A stretch of DNA of 7,515 nt, from contig JAJPIN010000087.1 in NCBI GenBank assembly GCA_021324715.1, forward strand, positions 1 through 7,515. The letters are read 5' to 3'. How positions within the stretch are numbered: the first letter of the stretch is position 1; each line of letters starts with the position of its first letter. Origin of the DNA: Nitrososphaeria archaeon (GTDB lineage: Archaea; Thermoproteota; Nitrososphaeria; Nitrososphaerales; Nitrososphaeraceae). Shown here piece by piece: positions 1 to 4,555 of the stretch. Position numbers and translations under genes: made by a program. The notes beneath the pieces are model-generated. The model saw only the letters and a list, made by a program, of their open reading frames with translations, did not search any database and was not told where the DNA came from.

Positions 1-315
1 AATAATGGGATAATTGTTCATCTGACCATGTATGGATTGAGTATAGATAAGACCCCGCTTAACTTTGGAGCAGATAAGAATATTTTGATAGTAATAGGAG
101 CCAGTAAGGTACCTAGGGAAGTTTATTCTATGGCCGATATGAATATAGCGATAGGAAATCAACCACATTCGGAGATTGCTGCGTTGGCTATATTTTTAGA
201 TAGATTCCACGATGGAAAAGAATTGGAATTTCCATTCAAGAATGCAAAAATGACAATTATACCGACCTCACATGGTAAGAGAGTTAAAATAAGAAAACTA
301 AAAAAGTCAAGTTAA
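1..315 (+). CDS. trm56: tRNA (cytidine(56)-2'-O)-methyltransferase, C-terminal part (gene starts before the window)
   Basis: This gene runs in from the left edge in frame 1 and reads Asn-Asn-Gly-Ile-Ile-Val-His-Leu-Thr-Met before the first internal ATG at 28. That ATG is therefore not the start, and about 104 C-terminal residues are visible. The family (aTrm56, COG1303) methylates the 2'-OH of C56 in the T-loop of archaeal tRNAs using S-adenosylmethionine, and is a SPOUT-fold enzyme of roughly 170-200 residues, so about half is missing. Diagnostic pieces are GIIVHLTMYG at the edge, then a VIGASKVPREVY segment, then GNQPHSEIAALAIFLDR, which form the knotted cofactor-binding part of the fold. 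The tail is basic (KRVKIRKLKKSS). The neighbours downstream are two tRNA genes and tiaS, consistent with a tRNA-maturation neighbourhood. Recognition is from remembered family motifs and I consider it firm. Confidence 0.93.
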   Translation, partial: NNGIIVHLTMYGLSIDKTPLNFGADKNILIVIGASKVPREVYSMADMNIAIGNQPHSEIAALAIFLDRFHDGKELEFPFKNAKMTIIPTSHGKRVKIRKLKKSS

Positions 316-337
316 GTTTGTTGTAAATGACCTTCAA

Positions 338-347
338 TTACTTAAAT
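338..347 (+). promoter_or_regulatory. Possible TATA element for tRNA-Leu
   Basis: TTACTTAAAT is centred about 30 bases before the tRNA 5' end at 373, which suits an archaeal TATA box with a leader of a few bases. It is a weak match, and the space between the methyltransferase stop (315) and the tRNA is short, so read-through from the upstream gene is an alternative. Confidence 0.35.
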
Positions 348-405
348 GAGGGGAAGTTGGCTGAATATCCGTGCGGGGGTTGCCAAGCTTGGTCAAAGGC
401 GTGAG

Positions 406-422
406 ATTGATTCGGACACGAT
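406..422 (+). other. Archaeal tRNA intron, 17 nt, anticodon stem position 30/31 of tRNA-Leu
   Basis: The BHB geometry is met. The central 4-bp helix is CGTG (400-403) with CACG (417-420), all Watson-Crick. The 5' bulge is A404 G405|A406 and the 3' bulge is A421 T422|G423, each cut after the second base. Outside the bulge G399-C424 and G398-T425 extend the helix; inside, T407-A416 and T408-G415 close a small loop. Removal restores the G31-C39 pair (G423-C451). The exon side of the helix uses D-stem base 400, so this BHB and the D-stem cannot fully form together. The 30/31 site is non-canonical. Confidence 0.8.
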
Positions 423-429
423 GCTCAGA

Positions 430-449
430 AGAAATGACCAGACTGGGAA
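430..449 (+). other. Archaeal tRNA intron, 20 nt, canonical position 37/38 of tRNA-Leu
   Basis: The central 4-bp helix is CTCA (424-427, tRNA positions 32-35) with TGGG (444-447), including one G-U pair. The 5' bulge is G428 A429|A430 and the 3' bulge is A448 A449|A450. The inner helix is poor (G431-C443 only), so this is a relaxed motif. The exact cut could slide by one base because A residues flank both ends, without changing the mature sequence. The outer helix would be the anticodon stem, which exists only after the 30/31 intron has been removed. Confidence 0.75.
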
Positions 450-494
450 ACCTCATCCCGTAGGGGTTCGTGGGTTCAAATCCCATCCCCCGCA

Positions 495-784
495 TAAGTT
501 GTACCTTATCTCAAAAATGGAAAAGATACGTAGAAAGACAATAAACTGTTGTGATAGTCGTTAATTTTGAATCCATCTCCGTTGGGATAGAAGAGGGATT
601 GATAAGTTTGAATCAGAAACTGGGTAAAGCTCATTGGCTTGTTTAAAGGCATAGTTGAATCTCTCAAAAATAACAGTTTTCCATTTTCTCTAAAATTTTT
701 TTCAATAAAATTGTTCATTTTTACTTTAGTTCGTTAATTATGAATAGAGACAGAGATATATTTGCCCAATTTCAATTTGCTAGT
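495..784. other. Intergenic spacer between the two tRNA genes
   Basis: About 290 AT-rich bases without a convincing gene. A 70-codon minus-strand frame (506-718) has no family resemblance, no clear start signal and low-complexity AT-driven composition, so I do not call it. A T-tract at 696-702 could end a transcript from the left but lies some 200 bases past the tRNA-Leu. The right end carries the initiator tRNA promoter. Confidence 0.5.
755..763 (+). promoter_or_regulatory. TATA box for initiator tRNA-Met
   Basis: GATATATTT is centred 26 bases upstream of tRNA base 1 (785), the standard archaeal spacing, and is flanked by less AT-rich sequence. Confidence 0.5.
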
Positions 785-803
785 AGCGGGGTGGGGAAGC
801 CAG

Positions 804-817
804 ATATAATAGGCTAA
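804..817 (+). other. Archaeal tRNA intron, 14 nt, D-loop of tRNA-iMet between G18 and G19
   Basis: The BHB motif has central helix AGCC (798-801) with GGCT (812-815), all Watson-Crick. The 5' bulge is A802 G803|A804 and the 3' bulge is A816 A817|G818. The inner stem T805-A811, A806-T810 closes a 3-nt loop. The outer pairs A797-T819 and G796-T820 extend the motif. Excision places G803 next to G818, restoring the conserved D-loop GG. Confidence 0.85.
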
Positions 818-852
818 GTTATCCCGGCGGGCTCATAACCCGCAGAGCGGTT

Positions 853-882
853 TCCATTTAGATTGCAACTCAATGGCCGTAG
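853..882 (+). other. Archaeal tRNA intron, 30 nt, T-stem position 52/53 of tRNA-iMet
   Basis: The central helix is GCGG (847-850) with CCGT (877-880), including one G-U pair. The 5' bulge is T851 T852|T853 and the 3' bulge is A881 G882|G883. A perfect 5-bp inner stem CCATT/AATGG (854-858/872-876) closes a 13-nt loop. Outer pairs are A846-T884 and G845-T885. Excision restores the fifth T-stem pair G883-C891. Confidence 0.87.
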
Positions 883-953
883 GTTCAAATCAACCCCCCG
901 CTAAACACATTTACTTATTCCATCGAATTATCTTGATGATAACTTGAATTTTC

Positions 954-2315
954 TCAAAATAATTTGAACCATTCGGAATTTAGCGGTCTATTAACATTCG
1001 GAATGCAAGCATATGTTTTTTCCATCCCAAATCTATGTAATGGTTTTGTCAAATGTCTATGAGCTTTTTGATCTGGTTGATATAATCCTAACTGTATATC
1101 TCGCAGTTTAGTAACAAGTATTTTAAAGCTCTTTTTATCTCCACATTTTTTGCATTGAAATCCCTTATTTTTACCCTCAGATTTCATTCTTTTTCCACAT
1201 TTGGTACATAATGGATTGACAGTTACAGTTTCACCTATAATTTTTAAAATTGAGAGATACTCAACGTTCAGAATACTTGAGCTGTGAGAATTTTTCTTAC
1301 TAACTCCTACTCCGATATCTATCTCATCTCCCTCTATTAATTTTGAAGCAATATTTCCAAGACCGGTAGGTTCGTACACTGCCACAGGGTATTTGATATT
1401 ACTAAAATCAGATACTTCAAACAAAACGTGTCCGCCACGTATAGTTCTAGGTTTTTTTGTAACAGTGCACCTAAGATATCCTGCATTATGGGTTGCAATG
1501 TTACTTAGAGACAAGGCATTTTGAAGATGCATATTGGTACCTTGGTTAGTCCTGAATACCATATATCCTTCAAGTTTTTCAATAGGCAAAACGTAATACA
1601 ACGCCCTAATAACCGTAAAAGGATCCTCTCCCCTAATTCCGCAAAAGACAGGGTCTGGACCATGCGGCGTAATTAGTACTCTGTCATGAATCCTATCAAA
1701 ATTATTAAAAGTAAATGGATGAGTATCGATACTTACTTTGGATACTTTGGATTTGTCTATTTTTCTAGGCGAGCCCTGAAATACTTCTTTCCTATACGCA
1801 ATGGCTTCATATGTATGATCCCCCTCTAATAAAGCGCCAATTGATGCTAGAGCACCAATTATTCCCAATCCTGCTCCATACTTGAAAATATGTATCGAAA
1901 GTTGTGAGGCTAATTTCTCTGCATCTTCTATCTTCAGCACATCATACAATGCCTTAGCGCTGAACTGTCTAAGAGAAAGCGGAATTGTATCACCCTCAAA
2001 TATTGCCAACCCTGGATTAGCACCATTCTGGATGTCTGACTCTGCTCTGACGATTTTTGTCAAGTATTCTATTATCTGACTAGGCTGACTAGTTCTGATC
2101 CTCAAACACATTCCTCCATTTCCTCTTGTTTTCCAAGGAATATTCGGATTTAGTCTAACAAGCAGCGGGTAATCAATGAATACAGAATCCAATTCACTAG
2201 TCAACTTGGAAGTTATCTTAAAGGCTAAGTTGGTAGTACATTTTCCAGAATTGGAATCTGTATCATCAAATCCTATGTGGAGAACTTTGGAATTCATTGG
2301 GCCACGCTTTAACAT
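954..2315 (-). CDS. tiaS: tRNA(Ile2) 2-agmatinylcytidine synthetase TiaS
   Basis: TiaS uses ATP and agmatine to convert C34 of the CAU anticodon of tRNA-Ile2 to agmatidine, so that it reads AUA rather than AUG. The protein has 453 residues, near the family's usual 420-450. Visible features: the nucleotide-binding motif GFDDTDS at 15-21 with CTTNLA at 26-31; NPNIPWKTRGNGG at 56-68; GANPGLAI at 98-105; YGAGLGIIGALASIGA at 146-161; GPDPVFCGIRGE at 219-230; RTNQGTNMHLQN at 255-266; an OB-fold-like stretch about 280-360; a zinc ribbon with C370, C373, C388, C391; and a basic C-terminal segment LYQPDQKAHRHLTKPLHR (411-428). A second ATG at residue 7 (2295-2297) lies about 21 bases after a TATA-like AATTATAT that overlaps the first ATG, so the true start may be 2297. 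It faces the initiator tRNA-Met, the CAU-bearing tRNA that the enzyme must reject. Confidence 0.96.
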   Translation of the reverse strand: MLKRGPMNSKVLHIGFDDTDSNSGKCTTNLAFKITSKLTSELDSVFIDYPLLVRLNPNIPWKTRGNGGMCLRIRTSQPSQIIEYLTKIVRAESDIQNGANPGLAIFEGDTIPLSLRQFSAKALYDVLKIEDAEKLASQLSIHIFKYGAGLGIIGALASIGALLEGDHTYEAIAYRKEVFQGSPRKIDKSKVSKVSIDTHPFTFNNFDRIHDRVLITPHGPDPVFCGIRGEDPFTVIRALYYVLPIEKLEGYMVFRTNQGTNMHLQNALSLSNIATHNAGYLRCTVTKKPRTIRGGHVLFEVSDFSNIKYPVAVYEPTGLGNIASKLIEGDEIDIGVGVSKKNSHSSSILNVEYLSILKIIGETVTVNPLCTKCGKRMKSEGKNKGFQCKKCGDKKSFKILVTKLRDIQLGLYQPDQKAHRHLTKPLHRFGMEKTYACIPNVNRPLNSEWFKLF

Positions 2316-2322
2316 ATAATTG
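2314..2322 (-). promoter_or_regulatory. Possible TATA element for tiaS
   Basis: On the minus strand the sequence reads CAATTATAT and overlaps the first candidate ATG (2315). If it is the TATA box, transcription would start near 2292-2297 and translation from the second ATG would be leaderless or nearly so. The spacing is slightly short of ideal. Confidence 0.3.
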
Positions 2323-2410
2323 CGAAATACACAACTGTATGAGCGATATTAATTCTATTCAGCATTAAAGTCAAGAAATTCACGACAATATTTTATTTAT
2401 TGATCTATAA

Positions 2411-2421
2411 ACTATAAAAAT
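2411..2421 (+). promoter_or_regulatory. Possible TATA element in the tiaS / secreted-protein intergenic region
   Basis: ACTATAAAAAT is a good archaeal TATA core but would place the transcript start near 2442, about 80 bases before the GTG at 2523, giving a leader unlike the leaderless pattern elsewhere in the window. No better TATA lies near 2497. Confidence 0.3.
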
Positions 2422-2522
2422 ATCATGTTAAATGGGTTCCCTAAAAGGTGAAATAAGATTATCAAAAACAAGTGATATACTTGACAATAAACTATGTGCC
2501 CTTAGATTTTAGTAATTGAATC

Positions 2523-3410
2523 GTGAAAATTGTTCTTGTTACTTATCTCCTATTTATTCTATTTTTATCTTACTTCTTTCAATCTGATCTTTTAATTATT
2601 CACACTTCTTGGGCATCTGCGCTTACATCGTACCCAAATCACGTGAGAAATGACAAATTTGGCATTAGAGAAATTTATCCAACGAAAGAAAATGGTAGAG
2701 AATGGTACATGAACATGGAAAATCCAAAAGATGATCAAAATTTTTCAATCACTTTCAATCCGAATCTTACTAGACAAGTAGACGGTTCATGGAGAATCTC
2801 TGTTCCAGTTGTTAGGATGAATGTAAAGACATTAGAAGGAGAATCAAATTGGAAAAACGTAGAGATGACAGGTTATGTAAAGATTGTTTCAGTAATTGAA
2901 AATAGCAGCAATAAAGTGATAGAAAATGATTTGACGTGGTACGCTAGAGGTGGTAAGCATAATCCAGAATTCCCATGCGAAGCAACTGCCTACATGGGAG
3001 GGCTTTATGATAATGGTAAAGTAGGCTGGAAGAAAGAATTATGGTTTGTGGGGGGCTACACAGATGAAAAACAATCGAACAAAGTCACAAACTCACTAGT
3101 AGATAGATGGATTGGATGGAAGGTAGTAATTTATAATGTTTACAATAATTCTGAAGTAAAATTAGAGTCTTATTTGGATAATACAAATTCAAACTATTGG
3201 GTCAAAGTTACGAATCTGGTTGATGATGGAGGATGGTACGCAAAAATGCCGGACTCAAATTTTTTTGCTCCTGGATGTTACAAAGATAAGGACTCAATTA
3301 TAACTAAGTCAGGATCGACAGCTACCTTCAGATCTGATAACCTGATTTGGGATTTTAAGAATTTGAGTATTAGAGAAATCGATCCTGGTCCATCTACTTT
3401 TCAAGGATAA
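2523..3410 (+). CDS. Secreted protein of unknown function, probable concanavalin-A-like beta-sandwich
   Basis: 295 residues beginning at GTG. The N-terminus MKIVLVTYLLFILFLSYFF followed by a second hydrophobic stretch ends in WASA (30-33), which looks like a Sec signal peptide with cleavage near 33, or a membrane anchor. The rest is rich in beta-type segments and aromatic residues. Conserved-looking blocks are WYARGGKH (139-146), FPCEATAYMGGLYDNGKVGWKKELW (150-174, key residues C152, Y157, K170-K171, W174), RWIGWKVVIYN (185-195), and the C-terminal FRSDNLIWDFKNLSIREI (269-286), a strand pattern I associate with LamG/DUF1080-like jelly rolls. C152 and C252 could form a disulfide. Sequons at N73, N81, N127, N198 and N280 suit archaeal surface glycosylation. 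The fold assignment is inference and no catalytic residues can be named. It is divergent from tiaS and not obviously in an operon. Confidence 0.75.
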   Translation: MKIVLVTYLLFILFLSYFFQSDLLIIHTSWASALTSYPNHVRNDKFGIREIYPTKENGREWYMNMENPKDDQNFSITFNPNLTRQVDGSWRISVPVVRMNVKTLEGESNWKNVEMTGYVKIVSVIENSSNKVIENDLTWYARGGKHNPEFPCEATAYMGGLYDNGKVGWKKELWFVGGYTDEKQSNKVTNSLVDRWIGWKVVIYNVYNNSEVKLESYLDNTNSNYWVKVTNLVDDGGWYAKMPDSNFFAPGCYKDKDSIITKSGSTATFRSDNLIWDFKNLSIREIDPGPSTFQG

Positions 3411-3472
3411 ATTTTACCCTTGATGTAAAATGGTTAGCGAGCATGTAAACGCGATTGTTCAAATACAGCAGG

Positions 3473-3481
3473 AATTTAAAT
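3473..3481 (+). promoter_or_regulatory. TATA-like element upstream of a 13-codon mini-ORF
   Basis: AATTTAAAT is centred 27 bases before the ATG at 3504, matching the spacing of the leaderless genes here. It could drive a short transcript running antisense into the 3' end of the 3549-3986 gene. Confidence 0.3.
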
Positions 3482-3548
3482 CATTAATTACAATTCGTGT
3501 ATTATGAATCCTAATGAATGTAAAGGCCAATCTAAACTAGAATAGGTT

Positions 3549-3986
3549 TTAATTTGAACATTCTTCCTGTTTGGAATACCGATTGATGAAATTGTCTATT
3601 TCTGTCTTTATTTTCCGCTTGGCAAAAATGCCAAATATTGTCCCAATTTTTCCAAATTTAAGATCTGCATCAATCTTTATTTCTGTCGTTGAATTAGAGT
3701 TTGAATTTAATTCTATCAACAGAATTGTTCCCTTAGTATCCCCATCGATAATTTCACTTCTGAGCAATTTGTTTGGCTCTAGAATGTGCTTTACTTTCTG
3801 CTTTATTTCTTTCCCTGAAATTGAAACGATCTCTTCTGTCAGTATATAATTATCTGACTGCTCCAAAATTTTAAATGACTTGTACTTGTCCGGAAATAGA
3901 ATTGGCAGTTTATCAATTTCCTTAATTACAGAAAAAACTTTATCGCGTGGTACATTGACAATTTTCGATGATACCACTCTAACCAT
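3549..3986 (-). CDS. SRPBCC/START-superfamily protein (polyketide cyclase / COQ10-like)
   Basis: 145 residues, the normal size of a single helix-grip SRPBCC domain. The N-terminal strand and helix VSSKIVNVPRDKVFSVIKEIDKLPILFP (5-32) fit the classic opening of the fold: a beta strand, a proline, then DKVFSVI and a short linker containing FP. Alternating strands follow (ILEQSDNYILTEEIV, then KQKVKHILEPNKLLRSEI), and a long C-terminal helix begins about residue 118 (FGIFAKRKIKTEIDNFINRYSK). Such proteins bind hydrophobic ligands in the cavity between sheet and helix, or act as cyclases; the ligand here cannot be read from sequence. There is no signal peptide, so it is cytoplasmic. It is transcribed divergently from another SRPBCC gene with 73 bases between starts, and its TATA element lies 26 bases upstream of the ATG, implying a leaderless mRNA. 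Confidence 0.8.
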   Translation of the reverse strand: MVRVVSSKIVNVPRDKVFSVIKEIDKLPILFPDKYKSFKILEQSDNYILTEEIVSISGKEIKQKVKHILEPNKLLRSEIIDGDTKGTILLIELNSNSNSTTEIKIDADLKFGKIGTIFGIFAKRKIKTEIDNFINRYSKQEECSN

Positions 3987-4007
3987 GAATGATTTAAGTT
4001 TTCATGA

Positions 4008-4016
4008 TTTTTAAAC
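4008..4016 (-). promoter_or_regulatory. TATA box for the minus-strand SRPBCC gene
   Basis: The minus strand reads GTTTAAAAA, centred 26 bases from the ATG at 3986. It lies back to back with the plus-strand TATA at 4026-4040, so the two initiation complexes may interfere with each other. Confidence 0.5.
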
Positions 4017-4025
4017 AGTATGTTT

Positions 4026-4040
4026 CTATATATATATATT
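4026..4040 (+). promoter_or_regulatory. TATA box for the plus-strand SRPBCC gene
   Basis: An alternating run TATATATATATATT is centred about 26 bases before the ATG at 4060, consistent with a leaderless transcript beginning at the start codon. No Shine-Dalgarno sequence is present. Confidence 0.6.
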
Positions 4041-4059
4041 CGAATAATTCTATTCATGG

Positions 4060-4548
4060 ATGAGAAAAATAAATTTGAAATGTTTTTACTATGAATTTGA
4101 AGTAAATTCTAACATAGATAAAGTTTGGGAATTCTATACCGATATAAGACATCTTGAGGTGATTAGTCCAAGCAACATAAAACTGAAAATAACCCAATCT
4201 TCTGACAATGTATTAAAGAAGGGTGCGGTAGCCTGTCTTTGTGGAAAAATAATCATCAGCGCGCAATGGTGCTCTAAAATAACCTATCTCGAAAAATATA
4301 GATATATTGATGAAATGATACCAAACGAAAATTTTAGACCGCCATTTCAAATATGGAAACATGAGCATACATTCGAGGAAATTGCACAATGCAAAACAAG
4401 AGTTATTGATAAAATTGAGTTTAAATTACCGTATGGATTTATAGGAAGGCTATTTGAATTTTACATTGGGTTTAAACTTCAAAAGATCTTCGATCATAGG
4501 AAACGAGCCACAATGAAATTTCTTGAAATGTCTGTCCCAGGTAACTAA
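4060..4548 (+). CDS. SRPBCC ligand-binding family protein (COG4276-like cyclase/dehydrase)
   Basis: 162 residues, full length for this family. It opens with FYYEFEVNSNIDKVWEFYTDI (9-29) and HLEVISP (31-37), the helix-grip start with the characteristic tryptophan W23. Strands follow around IIISAQWCSKITYLEKYRYIDEM (64-86), then the family signature FKLPYGFIGRLFE (121-133) and a C-terminal helix KLQKIFDHRKRATMKFLEM (139-157). The PYG-x-IGRLFE and FDHRK blocks match the COG4276 group, whose members bind unknown hydrophobic ligands; the biochemical role is not established. It is divergent from the other SRPBCC gene and ends 7 bases from the convergent MFS gene. The two SRPBCC proteins are not close copies of each other: they differ in length and signature, so recent tandem duplication is unlikely. 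Confidence 0.85.
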   Translation: MRKINLKCFYYEFEVNSNIDKVWEFYTDIRHLEVISPSNIKLKITQSSDNVLKKGAVACLCGKIIISAQWCSKITYLEKYRYIDEMIPNENFRPPFQIWKHEHTFEEIAQCKTRVIDKIEFKLPYGFIGRLFEFYIGFKLQKIFDHRKRATMKFLEMSVPGN

Positions 4549-4555
4549 ATTGAAT

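Larger units (their letters stand above)
373..494 (+). tRNA. tRNA-Leu (anticodon CAG) with two introns
   Basis: Acceptor GCGGGGG (373-379) pairs with CCCCCGC (487-493), with discriminator A494. D-stem GCC/GGC is 382-384/398-400. T-arm GTGGG-TTCAAAT-CCCAT is 470-486. The long variable arm (456-469, stem bases on both sides of GTA at 460-462) marks a class II tRNA, and the A discriminator and body fit Leu rather than Ser. The anticodon region (402-455) is 54 nt instead of 17. Read with one intron, it leaves an A406/C451 mismatch and no Leu anticodon. Removing 406-422 and 430-449 gives TGAGG-CTCAGAA-CCTCA: a perfect 5-bp stem, U33 at 425 and anticodon CAG at 426-428. The mature length is 85 nt, normal for tRNA-Leu. 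CCA is not encoded. Position 37 is A, whereas G37 is usual in leucine tRNAs that read CUN. The type is certain; the two-intron parse is well supported. Confidence 0.88.
785..903 (+). tRNA. Initiator tRNA-Met (CAU) with two non-canonical introns
   Basis: Acceptor AGCGGGG (785-791) pairs with CCCCGCT (896-902), giving the A1-U72 pair typical of archaeal initiators; discriminator A903, no encoded CCA. The anticodon arm is GCGGG-CTCATAA-CCCGC (827-843), with CAT at 834-836 and the three G-C pairs (GGG/CCC) diagnostic of initiator rather than elongator tRNA-Met. The anticodon loop has no intron. The D-arm is 14 nt too long and the T-stem is broken. Removing 804-817 gives D-stem GGGA/TCCC (794-797/822-825) and a normal 10-nt loop with adjacent G18 G19. 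Removing 853-882 joins GGTT (849-852) to G883, pairing with CAACC (891-895) around the TTCAAAT loop. The mature length is 75 nt. The downstream gene tiaS encodes the enzyme that modifies the other CAU tRNA, tRNA-Ile2. Identity is firm. Confidence 0.93.

Noticed and set aside
402..455. Single-intron reading of the tRNA-Leu
   Set aside because: It leaves an A406/C451 mismatch at 31/39 and gives anticodons GAT, GAA, GGA or GGG depending on the cut, none of them Leu. The implied BHB central helix (407-410 with 444-447) also contains a G-G clash.
346..564. 72-codon plus-strand open frame
   Set aside because: It runs straight through the tRNA-Leu gene and has no protein-family resemblance.
506..718. 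70-codon minus-strand open frame between the tRNAs
   Set aside because: No recognisable family, no convincing TATA box at leaderless spacing, composition as expected of AT-rich non-coding DNA.
785..903. Elongator tRNA-Met or tRNA-Ile2 (both also CAU)
   Set aside because: A1-U72 and three consecutive G-C pairs below the anticodon loop are initiator hallmarks; the body matches archaeal initiator tRNA.
1882..2079. Short plus-strand open frame inside tiaS
   Set aside because: Antisense to conserved TiaS motifs. The same reasoning excludes 3571-3849, 5799-6017 and 6505-6753 within other genes.
2432..2512. 26-residue open frame in the tiaS / secreted-protein spacer
   Set aside because: The TATA-like element at 2411-2421 is too close for leaderless initiation at this ATG, and the peptide has no recognisable features.
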